36,314 bases of DNA from an uncultured Clostridia bacterium (GCA_910587195.1 CAJUKL010000020.1:1-36314), one strand, 5' to 3'; shown: positions 16,688-25,160, counted from the first letter of the stretch. Translations and numbers: made by a program. The notes: generated from the letters alone by a model not told the origin.

Positions 16688-16699
16688 GTCAAGAAAGTG

Positions 16700-17224
16700 T
16701 TAAGAAAGTAAGACGATGATTAACATTCCACATAAAACTCCCATGCTGGGATATAATTTTTGTTGCTGTTTTTTATTTTGTTGTAACTCTAGCAAAGTGG
16801 TTTCTATGTACTGTAAAAGTAATTCTATGCTTGCTTTTTGTTGCGCGATGTCTAAATATCCTATAGATGTTCCAAATCCAATTAATGCATCAATATCCGG
16901 TTTTTCTAAATATGTTTTTTGTTGCCATGCTAAAACAGATTGTTTCCAGATTTCTTCTCCCTTTTCTCCCTGCCTTTGTTCCATTTCCTCCGCTGTTTTC
17001 AAAAATAAATTACTTAACATATTTTTTTGTTGAAAAGCAATCTTTTGAAATGCTTCTGGTAAAGGTGTTGCTAAAAAAGTAATCTCATTTTTTAAGGTTG
17101 TCATTCCTCTTTGTATCTGCTCTAATTCTTCCATACGATAGACAATCTTTTTTCCAAAACAAATTCCAGTAATCGTACAACTTAACATTACAATAAAAGC
17201 ACCTAATATTTTTAAAGTTATCAC
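16700..17224 (-). CDS. spoIIIAB: Stage III sporulation protein AB
   Basis: 174 residues, close to the family norm of about 171. GTG start at 17224 overlapping the spoIIIAA stop (GTGA). N-terminal membrane segment (ILGAFIVMLSCTITGICF), coiled cytoplasmic middle with MTTLKNEITFLATPLPEAF, and C-terminal membrane segment ending GVLCGMLIIVLLS. The final Leu-Ser-stop is written in the string CTTTCTTAA, which belongs to the terminal ladder of repeat copy 2. The native end may therefore have been replaced by repeat sequence. Structurally related to type II secretion GspF-like proteins. Confidence 0.92.
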   Translation of the reverse strand: MITLKILGAFIVMLSCTITGICFGKKIVYRMEELEQIQRGMTTLKNEITFLATPLPEAFQKIAFQQKNMLSNLFLKTAEEMEQRQGEKGEEIWKQSVLAWQQKTYLEKPDIDALIGFGTSIGYLDIAQQKASIELLLQYIETTLLELQQNKKQQQKLYPSMGVLCGMLIIVLLS

Positions 17225-18177
17225 GTTTCATAAATCATCTCCAAGTTTTGATTATATATATTTTTTATCTCCCCTGTCTTTTTCCTGTCAGATAAAACAA
17301 AAATGGTATGAAAAACGCCATCTGTTAGCATTTCCCCTAATATTTTTCTTTTTTTAACCTCTTTTAAATCATTCCCATGCACCGTGCAAAGTAACTGTAT
17401 GCCTGCATTGACAATACTTTCTATGGCAAGAAAATCTTCTTGTTTTCCAATTTCATCTACTGCAATAATTCGTGGTGCCATACTTCTTATAAGCATCAAC
17501 ATTCCTTCTGCTTTGGGACAACCATCTAAAACGTCCGTTCTAATACCTATATCATTTTGTGCAATTCCTTGGTAACAACCTGCAATTTCTCCTCTTTCAT
17601 CTACAACTCCAACAGTTTGTCCTAAAAAAAGCCCTTTTTTTCCATTACTAAGTTGTCGCACCATATCCCTTAACAAAGTTGTTTTTCCACAAGCTGGTGG
17701 GGAAATTAAAAGAGTATGATAAAACTTTCCTTTCTGCACCGCATATTGTAATGCAAAATCTGCACAGCCTTTTATTTCATGCGATATTCTAATATTTAAA
17801 GCACTAATATTTTGTATAGTTTTTATAAAACCATTTTCAACAACTACTTTTCCAACAATGCCAATTCTATGCCCTCCCTCTATTGTTAAAAAACCATTTT
17901 TTATTTCTTCTGAAAAAGCATACATAGAATATCTGCTTGCCTTTTCAAGGGTATGTCTTATGTCCTCACTATTTGGAAAATAGGCTTGTTCCATATTTTG
18001 AGTAATTTTCCCATCTCTTTTTATAAAATATTCCTTTTTTTTGCAAAACAGCAAAAGTGGTTTGTTTACTCGGATACGAATTTCTTCTATTTCTTTTAAA
18101 AAATTTTCCTCCAGTAAGCCAATAACTTGCTGTAAGTTTCCTCCAAAATTTTGCAAAAAGGAGTCTTTCTTTATCAT
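17221..18177 (-). CDS. spoIIIAA: Stage III sporulation protein AA, secretion-type ATPase
   Basis: 318 residues. N-terminal domain (EIRIRVNKPLLL), then a RecA-like ATPase with Walker A PPACGKTT (about residues 158-165) and Walker B-like IIAVDEIG. It is the cytosolic ATPase thought to energise the SpoIIIA-SpoIIQ complex in the mother cell, related to type II/IV secretion ATPases. First gene of the operon. AAGGGGAGAAG precedes ATG 18177, and a sigma-E-like promoter lies 37-65 nt upstream. Confidence 0.95.
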   Translation of the reverse strand: MIKKDSFLQNFGGNLQQVIGLLEENFLKEIEEIRIRVNKPLLLFCKKKEYFIKRDGKITQNMEQAYFPNSEDIRHTLEKASRYSMYAFSEEIKNGFLTIEGGHRIGIVGKVVVENGFIKTIQNISALNIRISHEIKGCADFALQYAVQKGKFYHTLLISPPACGKTTLLRDMVRQLSNGKKGLFLGQTVGVVDERGEIAGCYQGIAQNDIGIRTDVLDGCPKAEGMLMLIRSMAPRIIAVDEIGKQEDFLAIESIVNAGIQLLCTVHGNDLKEVKKRKILGEMLTDGVFHTIFVLSDRKKTGEIKNIYNQNLEMIYET

Positions 18178-18213
18178 CTTCTCCCCTTCTTTCTTGACAA
18201 AATCATATTATTA

Positions 18214-18242
18214 TATTTATGCTTATCCTTTTCATATATGAC
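18214..18242 (-). promoter_or_regulatory. Sigma-E-type promoter of the spoIIIA operon
   Basis: On the minus strand GTCATAT, 14 nt, CATAAATA. This fits the mother-cell sigma-E pattern (-35 near KMATATT, 13-15 nt, -10 near CATACAMT) and agrees with established sigma-E control of spoIIIA. Confidence 0.75.
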
Positions 18243-18259
18243 ATTTTTTAAAATTTTAC

Positions 18260-18288
18260 TGTACAGTCACAATTAATTATGTTAAAAT
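18260..18288 (+). promoter_or_regulatory. Promoter for the LytTR regulator gene
   Basis: TGTACA, 17 nt, TAAAAT, with TG one base before the -10 (extended). It predicts a start near 18295 and a leader of about 265 nt. Confidence 0.5.
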
Positions 18289-18294
18289 CTCTCT

Positions 18295-18558
18295 AATAGT
18301 ATTTAAAGCAAGATGATTTAGAAACGATGAAGTGTAAAATTTGTGAATATTAAAGGGATAAGAGCTAGTTTCTCTTATCAAAATACAGTTAAAAAAATAG
18401 TCACAAAACGAAATTTTTATAGGAGGTGTATCCTTTACAAATTATTATTTTTGTTGTTTTACATAGGGAGTAGTAAATATTTTTATACAATATTATGGAG
18501 GAAGCAGTAAATATTTCACGTGAAAAGTAGTAAGTGCTTTTTATGTTTTATATGAAGC
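18295..18558 (+). other. Long untranslated leader with hairpin, stray ribosome sites and direct repeats
   Basis: No long reading frame. It holds a perfect 8-bp hairpin GATAAGAG/CTCTTATC (18357-18379). There is an isolated AGGAGGTG at 18421 with no standard-length gene after it, and a second GGAGG at 18498. AGTAAATATTT occurs at 18472 and 18506 with a weaker third match near 18527. ACAGTTAAA at 18385 and ATAGTCACA at 18397 resemble LytTR half-sites, so autoregulation is possible. No T-box or known riboswitch signature was recognised. Confidence 0.45.
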
Positions 18559-19350
18559 ATGAACTTTGAAATACGTTCATGTGGGGAGGCGATTTTTATT
18601 TATTCTTTTACAGTAGTACAATGTTTTTCTGAAAAAGAGGAACTTACAAATTTTTATTCTCTTTTTCCCAAAGAAAAATATGATATTAAAATTCTTGTTT
18701 ATAAATTTTCAGACATAAATACAGCGTTTGAAAATATCCTTTCTCTTACAAAAGAAGTCCATTTATTTACATTCTATTTGGACAAAAATCCTATATGCAT
18801 TATACAATTTATTAAAAAGTTAAAAAGTAGCAAATATGCAAATTATCCTATAATACTTTTTTCAAAAAATATGGATAATTTATCAAAAGCACTTTATATA
18901 TTAAAAAAACCTTTTCAACCGGCAATCCTCCCCCTAAATCAACAAACATCTTTCATCTTAATAGAATATGTTCAATATTATTATAATATTTATAAAAAAG
19001 GGCTTCGCAAAACGCTTGTTGTAGATATTCCTTCCTGTTTTTATCGCATTAAAATAGACCATATTCTTTTTATAGAAGCACAAAACAAAAAAGTTTCCAT
19101 CTGTACAAAAGACAATCAAATCACAGAAATTCCAATTACATTTCATGATATTTTAAAAAAAATACCCAAAGATACTTTGATACAATCTCATCGTTCCTAT
19201 ATTATCAATCCTAACAATGTTACTAGAATTGACAAAGAAGCAAAACATTGGATTGCTAGTTTTTATAACACCGATAAAAAAGCTTTTATTAGCCGTTCTT
19301 ACATGAAAAATGCTTTAAATATTACAACAAAAAAGAAGAAAAACCTATGA
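18559..19350 (+). CDS. LytTR-family DNA-binding regulator with degenerate receiver
   Basis: 263 residues. The C-terminal half (about 155-255) is a LytTR domain: YRIKIDHILFIEAQNKKVSI, the hallmark HRSYIINPNNVTRID, and ISRSYMKNAL. The N-terminal half is receiver-like (VHLFTFYLDKNP; YPIILFSKN; ILKKPFQP) but lacks the normal acidic pair, so it may not be phosphorylated classically. The start is uncertain: ATG 18559 has a weak site, while GGGGAGG at 18582-18588 points to an in-frame ATT (18592 or 18598) with no ATG/GTG/TTG at the right distance. It ends exactly where the aroF promoter begins, suggesting control of the aromatic genes or simple adjacency. No cognate kinase is nearby. Confidence 0.82.
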   Translation: MNFEIRSCGEAIFIYSFTVVQCFSEKEELTNFYSLFPKEKYDIKILVYKFSDINTAFENILSLTKEVHLFTFYLDKNPICIIQFIKKLKSSKYANYPIILFSKNMDNLSKALYILKKPFQPAILPLNQQTSFILIEYVQYYYNIYKKGLRKTLVVDIPSCFYRIKIDHILFIEAQNKKVSICTKDNQITEIPITFHDILKKIPKDTLIQSHRSYIINPNNVTRIDKEAKHWIASFYNTDKKAFISRSYMKNALNITTKKKKNL

Positions 19351-19379
19351 TTGACAGCTATTATTTCCAATAGTAAAAT
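19351..19379 (+). promoter_or_regulatory. Sigma-A promoter of the aroF-tyrA-aroA cluster
   Basis: Perfect TTGACA, 17 nt, TAAAAT, starting right after the LytTR stop codon. The strongest promoter match in the window. Confidence 0.85.
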
Positions 19380-19437
19380 AGACATATCATTTTTAAGATT
19401 TGGAGAGGCTTTTTGTTTCTCCTCAATCGTCTATTTT
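19375..19437 (+). promoter_or_regulatory. Gapped 9-bp inverted repeat flanking the aroF leader
   Basis: AAAATAGAC (19375-19383, overlapping the -10) is perfectly inverted as GTCTATTTT (19429-19437, just before AAAGGAGG). A GGAGA/TCTCC hairpin lies between them. Since the left arm is mostly upstream of the predicted transcript start, a two-site operator is more likely than an RNA stem. Confidence 0.45.
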
Positions 19438-19452
19438 AAAGGAGGAAATACT

Positions 19453-20466
19453 ATGATAGTTGTTATGAAACATTCTGCAACAGAAGAAAATATACAATCT
19501 ATTATCCAAAAATTATACAGTTTAGGCTTAGATGCACATCTTTCCAGAGGTGCCTCTATTACCATTATTGGTGTTGTGGGGGACAAGTCTAAATTTTTAG
19601 CAGAAAATCCACAACTGATGCCTGGTGTTGAAAAACTTGTTCCTATTAGTGAATCGTACAAAGTTGCAAACCTTAAATTTCACCCAGAACCTACTATTAT
19701 TGATGTAAATGGTGTTAAAATTGGGGGCGACAACTTTGTAATTATGGCTGGCCCTTGTGCCATTGAAAGCTATGACCAATTGATGGCATCTGCCATTGCT
19801 GCAAAAAATGCAGGAGCACAAATTTTAAGAGGTGGTGCATACAAGCCTCGTACTTCTCCTTATTCTTTCCAAGGTTTGGAAGAAGAAGGACTTCGCTATA
19901 TGGCAGAAATTAGAGAAAAAACTGGAATGCCTGTTATTACAGAAGTTACAAGCTGTAAGGCTGCCGAAACTGCTATAAATTATGTTGACATTATGCAGAT
20001 TGGTGCCAGAAATATGCAAAACTTTGAATTATTAAAAGAAGTAGGAAAATCTAATTTACCAATTTTATTAAAACGGGGACTTTCTGCAACCATAGAAGAA
20101 TGGTTAAATGCTGCAGAATACATTATGAATGAAGGAAATGAAAAAGTTATCCTTTGCGAAAGAGGTATCCGTACCTATGAAACTAGTACCAGAAACACCC
20201 TTGACATTAGCGCAATCCCTGTATTAAGAAGTAAAACCCATTTACCAATTTTGGTTGACCCAAGCCATGCTTCCGGTGTGCGTGACTATATTGCACCATT
20301 AAGTCGTGCTGCTGTTGCTGTTGGTGCAGATGGTCTGGAAATTGAAGTCCACCCAAATCCTACTGCTGCAATGTCTGATGGTTCTCAATCTTTAAATCCA
20401 GAAGATTTTAAGGCACTTTGTAAAGAATTAAAACCATATATTCAACTGGCAGGAAGGAAGTTTTGA
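19453..20466 (+). CDS. aroF: 3-deoxy-7-phosphoheptulonate (DAHP) synthase, AroF type I-beta
   Basis: 337 residues from ATG 19453 (AAAGGAGG 8 nt upstream). An N-terminal ferredoxin-like/ACT-like regulatory domain (about 1-70: MIVVMKHSATEENIQSI ... RGASITIIGVVGD) precedes the barrel, as in the Thermotoga-type enzyme. Catalytic-barrel motifs: VIMAGPCAIES, LRGGAYKPRTSPYSFQG, TEVTS, QIGARNMQNFELL, LLKRG, LPILVDPSHASG. It condenses phosphoenolpyruvate and erythrose 4-phosphate, the first step of the shikimate pathway. The N-terminal domain usually gives feedback inhibition by Tyr or Phe. First gene of the aromatic cluster, 2 nt before tyrA. Confidence 0.96.
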   Translation: MIVVMKHSATEENIQSIIQKLYSLGLDAHLSRGASITIIGVVGDKSKFLAENPQLMPGVEKLVPISESYKVANLKFHPEPTIIDVNGVKIGGDNFVIMAGPCAIESYDQLMASAIAAKNAGAQILRGGAYKPRTSPYSFQGLEEEGLRYMAEIREKTGMPVITEVTSCKAAETAINYVDIMQIGARNMQNFELLKEVGKSNLPILLKRGLSATIEEWLNAAEYIMNEGNEKVILCERGIRTYETSTRNTLDISAIPVLRSKTHLPILVDPSHASGVRDYIAPLSRAAVAVGADGLEIEVHPNPTAAMSDGSQSLNPEDFKALCKELKPYIQLAGRKF

Positions 20467-20468
20467 CC

Positions 20469-21566
20469 ATGTTTTCTAAAATAGGCATTGTGGGACTTGG
20501 ATTGATTGGTGGTTCTCTTGCCAAAGCATTCCGAAACAGAACTTCTGTCAAAACAATTGTGGCATTTAATCGCCATGAAGATGTTTTATTAGAAGCAAAA
20601 CAACAAGGAATAATTGACGAATATGCAACAGAAATAACAGATATTTTTCAAAATTGTGATGTTATTTTTATCTGTACTCCTGTACAAAACATTATGGAAT
20701 ATACAAAAAAGTTACTTCCTTTTGTGTCAAGGCATTGTATTGTTTCTGATGTAGGTAGTACAAAATGGGAGTTATACCAAAAAATGAAACCTTATTCTAC
20801 TAAATTTATGTATATTGGTGGGCACCCTATGACTGGCTCGGAACGATTTCGGTATCATGCTTCTAAAGAACACCTTTTTGAAAATGCTTATTATATTTTA
20901 ACACCAGATGATAGTATTCCAAAAGAAATAACTACTGCTTTTTCGGATTTTTTACGTTCTATTGGTGCGATTACAGTAACTCTTTCCCCACAGGAACATG
21001 ATTATATTGTAGCATCTATTAGTCATGTACCGCACATTATCGCTTCTGCATTAGTCCACAATGTCAAAAATTTGGACACGCCAGAACAATATATGCACCT
21101 ATTAGCAGCAGGCGGTTTTAAGGATATTACCAGAATTGCGTCCTCTAGTCCAGATATGTGGCAAGGAATTTGTATGGAAAATAAAGAGCAAATTCTAAAT
21201 GTACTTTGTTCTTTTGAATCTGTTATTCAAACAATTCGACAAAAGTTATCAGAAGAACAATATGACTTTGTTTATAATTACTTTGATACGGCAAGAATTT
21301 ATAGAGATTCTTTCTATTCTATCACACCAAAAAGTTTTGTAAAACGCTATGAAATTACGGTAGATGTGCTTGACCGTCCTGGCAGTATTGCTATTATTGC
21401 GGTACTTTTTTCCAGTCATGGTATCAATATCAAAAACATGAGCATTGTAAACAATCGAGAGCAGGAACAGGGTGCCTTATACTTTGCTTTTGATACAGAA
21501 GAAGATAGGCAAAAAAGTATTGCTTTACTTCATGACTTAAATTATGATGTTTTTGTAAAGGATTGA
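20469..21566 (+). CDS. tyrA: Prephenate dehydrogenase with C-terminal ACT domain
   Basis: 365 residues. ATG 20469 is preferred over TTG 20463: GGAAGGAAG is about 10 nt upstream and the TTG overlaps the aroF stop. NAD-binding GIVGLGLIGGSLAKAF at about 5-20; catalytic regions SDVGSTK, GGHPMTGSE and SHVPHIIASAL. A C-terminal ACT domain (about 295-362: YEITVDVLDRPGSIAII) is the likely tyrosine sensor. Converts prephenate to 4-hydroxyphenylpyruvate for tyrosine synthesis. 6 nt before aroA. Confidence 0.95.
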   Translation: MFSKIGIVGLGLIGGSLAKAFRNRTSVKTIVAFNRHEDVLLEAKQQGIIDEYATEITDIFQNCDVIFICTPVQNIMEYTKKLLPFVSRHCIVSDVGSTKWELYQKMKPYSTKFMYIGGHPMTGSERFRYHASKEHLFENAYYILTPDDSIPKEITTAFSDFLRSIGAITVTLSPQEHDYIVASISHVPHIIASALVHNVKNLDTPEQYMHLLAAGGFKDITRIASSSPDMWQGICMENKEQILNVLCSFESVIQTIRQKLSEEQYDFVYNYFDTARIYRDSFYSITPKSFVKRYEITVDVLDRPGSIAIIAVLFSSHGINIKNMSIVNNREQEQGALYFAFDTEEDRQKSIALLHDLNYDVFVKD

Positions 21567-21572
21567 TAAATA

Positions 21573-22841
21573 ATGAAAATAACACCTAAAAAAGAGATTC
21601 ATACTACTATTACAGTACCCGGTGACAAGTCCATTTCCCACAGAAGTATTATGCTAGGTGCTCTTGCCAAAGGAACAACAGAAATTGAAGGCTTTTTGAT
21701 GGGGGAAGATTGTCTTTCTACCATTTCTTGCTTTCAAAAATTAGGCATTCGAATAGAGCAGCAAAAAGATAAAATAATTGTACATGGGAAGGGATTACAT
21801 GGCTTGACTGCCCCTACGGAAACATTAGATGTCGGAAACAGTGGCACAACCTTACGTTTAATCAGTGGTATTTTATCTGCACAGCCTTTTTGCAGCCATT
21901 TGACAGGAGATGCTTCCATTCAAAAGCGTCCCATGGAACGCATTGCTGTTCCATTGCGTCAAATGGGTGCCGTTTTAAAAGGCAGTTCTGACAAGTTATT
22001 TGCCCCTTTTGCCATAGAAGGAACCGCCTTAAAAGGAATTACTTATGCTTTACCAATGGCAAGTGCACAAGTCAAAAGTGCCATTTTATTAGCAGGTCTT
22101 TTTGCAAAAGGAGAAACCATTGTCATAGAACCTGAGCCTACCCGTGACCATACAGAAATTATGCTTCGTTGTATGGGTGCAGAGATTCAAAAAATCGGAA
22201 ATGAAATCCATTGCAAACCTGTGCCAGAACTTTATGCTCATAAAATTGTGGTTCCATCTGACATTTCCTCCGCAGCTTATTTTATTGTTTTAGGCTGTAT
22301 TTGCGAAAATAGCGAAATTATACTAAAAAATGTAGGAATCAATCCTACAAGAACTGGAATCCTTGACGCCCTTCTTGCTATGGGTGCTAACATCCATGTT
22401 AAAAATGAAACCATTATCAACGGCGAAAAAATAGGAGATATTATTGTAACCTCCTCAAAACTACATGGTACAACGATTGGTGGTGCAGAAATCCCTCGCT
22501 TAATTGATGAAATTCCAGTTCTTGCAGTTGCTGGCTGTTTTGCACAAGGTACTACCATCATCAAAGATGCACAGGAATTAAAAGTTAAAGAGTCAAACCG
22601 TATCAAAACAATTATTGCAGAATTAAAAAAATTTGGTGCAAATATCACAGAAACAGATGACGGCATGATAATTCAAGGAGGAACACCCTTAAAAGGTTGT
22701 ACAGTGGAAAGTCATCAAGACCATCGCATTGCTATGGCTATGGCAGTTGCGGGAATGTGTGCTTCTGGACAAACAGAAATTAGGAATGCAGAATGTGTTA
22801 CAATTTCCTTTCCCAATTTTTTTGACTTACTTTTAAAATAA
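21573..22841 (+). CDS. aroA: 3-phosphoshikimate 1-carboxyvinyltransferase (EPSP synthase)
   Basis: 422 residues, full length. Motifs: PGDKSISHRSIMLGALA (Lys19 region), LDVGNSGTTLRLISG, RPMERIAVPLRQMGA, ASAQVKSAILLAGLFA, RLIDEIPVLAVAG with catalytic Asp, and DHRIAMAMAVAG. It joins phosphoenolpyruvate to shikimate 3-phosphate. Cluster content (aroF, tyrA, aroA) covers the pathway entry, the enolpyruvyl step and the tyrosine branch. The remaining aro genes are not here. Confidence 0.97.
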   Translation: MKITPKKEIHTTITVPGDKSISHRSIMLGALAKGTTEIEGFLMGEDCLSTISCFQKLGIRIEQQKDKIIVHGKGLHGLTAPTETLDVGNSGTTLRLISGILSAQPFCSHLTGDASIQKRPMERIAVPLRQMGAVLKGSSDKLFAPFAIEGTALKGITYALPMASAQVKSAILLAGLFAKGETIVIEPEPTRDHTEIMLRCMGAEIQKIGNEIHCKPVPELYAHKIVVPSDISSAAYFIVLGCICENSEIILKNVGINPTRTGILDALLAMGANIHVKNETIINGEKIGDIIVTSSKLHGTTIGGAEIPRLIDEIPVLAVAGCFAQGTTIIKDAQELKVKESNRIKTIIAELKKFGANITETDDGMIIQGGTPLKGCTVESHQDHRIAMAMAVAGMCASGQTEIRNAECVTISFPNFFDLLLK

Positions 22842-22864
22842 AAAATCAAAGGAGGACAATTTTT

Positions 22865-23512
22865 ATGATACAAACAACCATTGTTGCTTTTGGTGACAGT
22901 ATTACTTTCGGTTATGGTGTCAGCAACAAAATAACCTATCCAGCGCGCTTAGAATCTTTTTTACCACAATGCTATCCTGCTGTTAATTGGAAAATTCAAA
23001 ACAGTGGTGTCAATGGTGATACTACAAGAGAAGCATTAACGCGTTTGCAAAAAGATGTCCTCCATTATCACCCTAACATTGTTTTTATTATGTTTGGTTC
23101 TAATGACAGTTGTTTGATGGAAGACCAATATCGTACACCTCATGAATATGAAAAAAACATTTGTTCTATTGTGGAGCAAATTCAAAACCATAACAATCAT
23201 ACAGGGTTACACCATTGTCGCCCGATTGCGGTTTTAATGACACCACCACCAGTAATAGATACTGATTTTTTTCCATTTAATACCAATGACAGAATTGAAA
23301 TTTATTGTGCTATTTTGAAAAAAGTTGCAGAACAATATCATTGTCCTTTCATAGATTTTTTTTCTGTTTTAAAAAATGAACCTGATTTTGATTCTTTTTT
23401 TCAATATGATGGAATTCATTTAAGTAAAAAAGGATACGACTTTTTATATGATAGTGTTTTTTCTGCACTTACACGCCTTGTAGACAAAAACGGCATCTTA
23501 ACGCTTTCTTGA
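22865..23512 (+). CDS. SGNH/GDSL-family hydrolase
   Basis: 215 residues, cytoplasmic (no signal peptide). Block I FGDSITFG with nucleophile Ser12, block II SGVNGDTT, block III GSND, block V DGIHLSKKG supplying Asp and His. Likely an esterase or acylhydrolase; substrate unknown. AAAGGAGG precedes ATG 22865, 23 nt after aroA, so it may share the transcript. The last residues LTLS and the TGA stop are written in ACGCTTTCTTGA, the terminal hairpin of repeat copy 3; the native C-terminus may have been replaced. Confidence 0.9.
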   Translation: MIQTTIVAFGDSITFGYGVSNKITYPARLESFLPQCYPAVNWKIQNSGVNGDTTREALTRLQKDVLHYHPNIVFIMFGSNDSCLMEDQYRTPHEYEKNICSIVEQIQNHNNHTGLHHCRPIAVLMTPPPVIDTDFFPFNTNDRIEIYCAILKKVAEQYHCPFIDFFSVLKNEPDFDSFFQYDGIHLSKKGYDFLYDSVFSALTRLVDKNGILTLS

Positions 23513-23678
23513 AAGAAAGCTTAGCAAAGAACTTTGTGCGAAACTTCGTTTCGCTGCCGTGTGTTGGAGTTGAGTAGTTGCTTTAGTTGAACAACAACGA
23601 ACCACCATACGTTAAAACTTAGAATCTGTACCGTTTGCGAAAGGTAAAGTTTTTGGTCAAGCTTTTTTCAAAAAGCTT
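23503..23678 (+). repeat. Dispersed hairpin-ended repeat, copy 3
   Basis: Starts GCTTTCT-TGAA-AGAAAGC overlapping the SGNH hydrolase stop codon. The internal stem GCGAAAC-TTC-GTTTCGC replaces two A-T pairs of copies 1 and 2 by G-C. Core CTTAGAATCTGTACC ... GGTAAAGTTTTTGG, end hairpin AAGCTTTTT/AAAAAGCTT to 23678. Sense orientation relative to the upstream gene. Confidence 0.92.
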
Positions 23679-23686
23679 GCGAAAGC

Positions 23687-23716
23687 GTTGTTTTTCTCTT
23701 TTTATTATGTTATACT
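23687..23716 (+). promoter_or_regulatory. Promoter for the CuAO-N protein gene
   Basis: TTGTTT, 18 nt, TATACT with TG one base upstream of the -10. It begins 9 nt after the end of repeat copy 3. Confidence 0.55.
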
Positions 23717-23757
23717 GTTTTTGTAATCAATATCATAATAAAGGGAGGTAATAGGAA

Positions 23758-25152
23758 GTGAAACAAATTTTTAAAAAATTTGCTGCTATGCTGACTGCTT
23801 TTACAATGACAGCCGGTATTTCTGTTACAACATGGGCAGAAGAAACCAACACCCATTTACAAATTAACGGAGAAACGATTGTTTTTGATAATTTACAACC
23901 TATCAACCGTCAAAATCGCGTTTTCGTTCCATTCCGTGATACACTGGAAAAAATGGGCGCTGAAATCTCCTATGATGATGCACAGCATTTGACAACTGCA
24001 ACAAGAGGTAACACAACATTAAAATTTCATCCCGGAGAAACAACGGTAACTGTAAACAAAAATGGTACAGAAGAAACAATTGAAACTTCTATGGTGATTT
24101 CTTCCGGAAATACTTATGTGCCAATTCGCTTTTTAGGCGAAACATTTGATTACCCTGTCGGCTGGGATGACGCACAAAAAACTGCTTTATTGATTGATAC
24201 TGACAAAATGTTGGCAGATGCAGGTTCTTTTTCCATTATGAACCGTTACATACAATACTGCAACACTTTTGCACAGCAGCCTTATGTTTTTAAAGGTACT
24301 TTTTCCTTTGAATTAAATATGCCTTATGATGAAACTGCAAGAGAATTAATGCCAATTACAGGCTCTGGCACCATGGAAGGTATTTCCGAGCAGGACAAAG
24401 TAAATATGGCATTGGCAATGCAATTAAATACAGAAGGATTAAAAAATTACATTGCAACACAAGCACCAGATGAGGAAACAGCACAAACTGCAAACAGTAT
24501 TGTAACCGCATTGGAAAATGTTCAAGTAAATTATATTACAGATATGTCTACTGGAAAAATCTATTTTCAATCTCCTATGTTTGCCCTCACTGGCATGGAT
24601 GGAGAAGCATGGTATTATATGGACTTAAATGAAATGTATGCTGATATGGGAATGGACATTGATTTTTCTGAGTTAATGGAAACCATCAAGGGAAACAATT
24701 TTGATTTTGAATCTTATTTAAAAGATACTTTACAAACTATTCCATTAACTAGTGTAAATGATTATGACGCTTTTCAGCAATCCGCTGCTGTTTTTATCAA
24801 TCTTTTTGGAGATAGTGCTTTTCAGCAACAAGCAGATGGCTACGTTTCCCACTTTGATTTTAGTAAAGATGGTACAGATTTAAACTTTACATTAAAAATT
24901 TTAGGCTCTGATGAGGCAATCACTGGCTACAATATGGATATTTCTGCTGGTATGTCTGGCACAAACTATGTTACTGCAACAGCATCTCAAAATAATACAG
25001 ATTCTACAGTAGTATTTCAGTTAAATATTCCAGATATGCTAACTGTTTTATTCAATTGTGGCATGACAATGGAACCTACTGACCAAACAGCACTTTCAGA
25101 ACCTTCTGGCACAGTTATTAACATAATGGATATGATGACAAATATGGAATAA
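23758..25152 (+). CDS. Secreted protein with copper-amine-oxidase N-terminal domain
   Basis: 464 residues from GTG 23758, preceded by GGGAGGTAATAGGAA. Signal peptide at 1-27 (cleavage near TWAEE). One Cu_amine_oxidN1-type domain at about 32-135: RVFVPFRDTLEKMGAEISYD, then NTYVPIRFLGETFDYPVGWD. Despite the name this is a small surface module in Firmicutes, often in wall proteins, not an oxidase. The rest (about 150-464) is acidic, with many Met, Asn and Asp and no family I recognise; it may be a lipoprotein-like substrate-binding fold. No SLH domain or sortase signal is visible. Own promoter and terminator. Confidence 0.85.
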   Translation: MKQIFKKFAAMLTAFTMTAGISVTTWAEETNTHLQINGETIVFDNLQPINRQNRVFVPFRDTLEKMGAEISYDDAQHLTTATRGNTTLKFHPGETTVTVNKNGTEETIETSMVISSGNTYVPIRFLGETFDYPVGWDDAQKTALLIDTDKMLADAGSFSIMNRYIQYCNTFAQQPYVFKGTFSFELNMPYDETARELMPITGSGTMEGISEQDKVNMALAMQLNTEGLKNYIATQAPDEETAQTANSIVTALENVQVNYITDMSTGKIYFQSPMFALTGMDGEAWYYMDLNEMYADMGMDIDFSELMETIKGNNFDFESYLKDTLQTIPLTSVNDYDAFQQSAAVFINLFGDSAFQQQADGYVSHFDFSKDGTDLNFTLKILGSDEAITGYNMDISAGMSGTNYVTATASQNNTDSTVVFQLNIPDMLTVLFNCGMTMEPTDQTALSEPSGTVINIMDMMTNME

Positions 25153-25160
25153 TTAAAAAG

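Noticed and set aside
18295..18558. T-box or known riboswitch in the LytTR/aro leader
   Set aside because: No T-box core (TGGNACCGCG type) or other recognisable aptamer motif; only one simple hairpin is clear.
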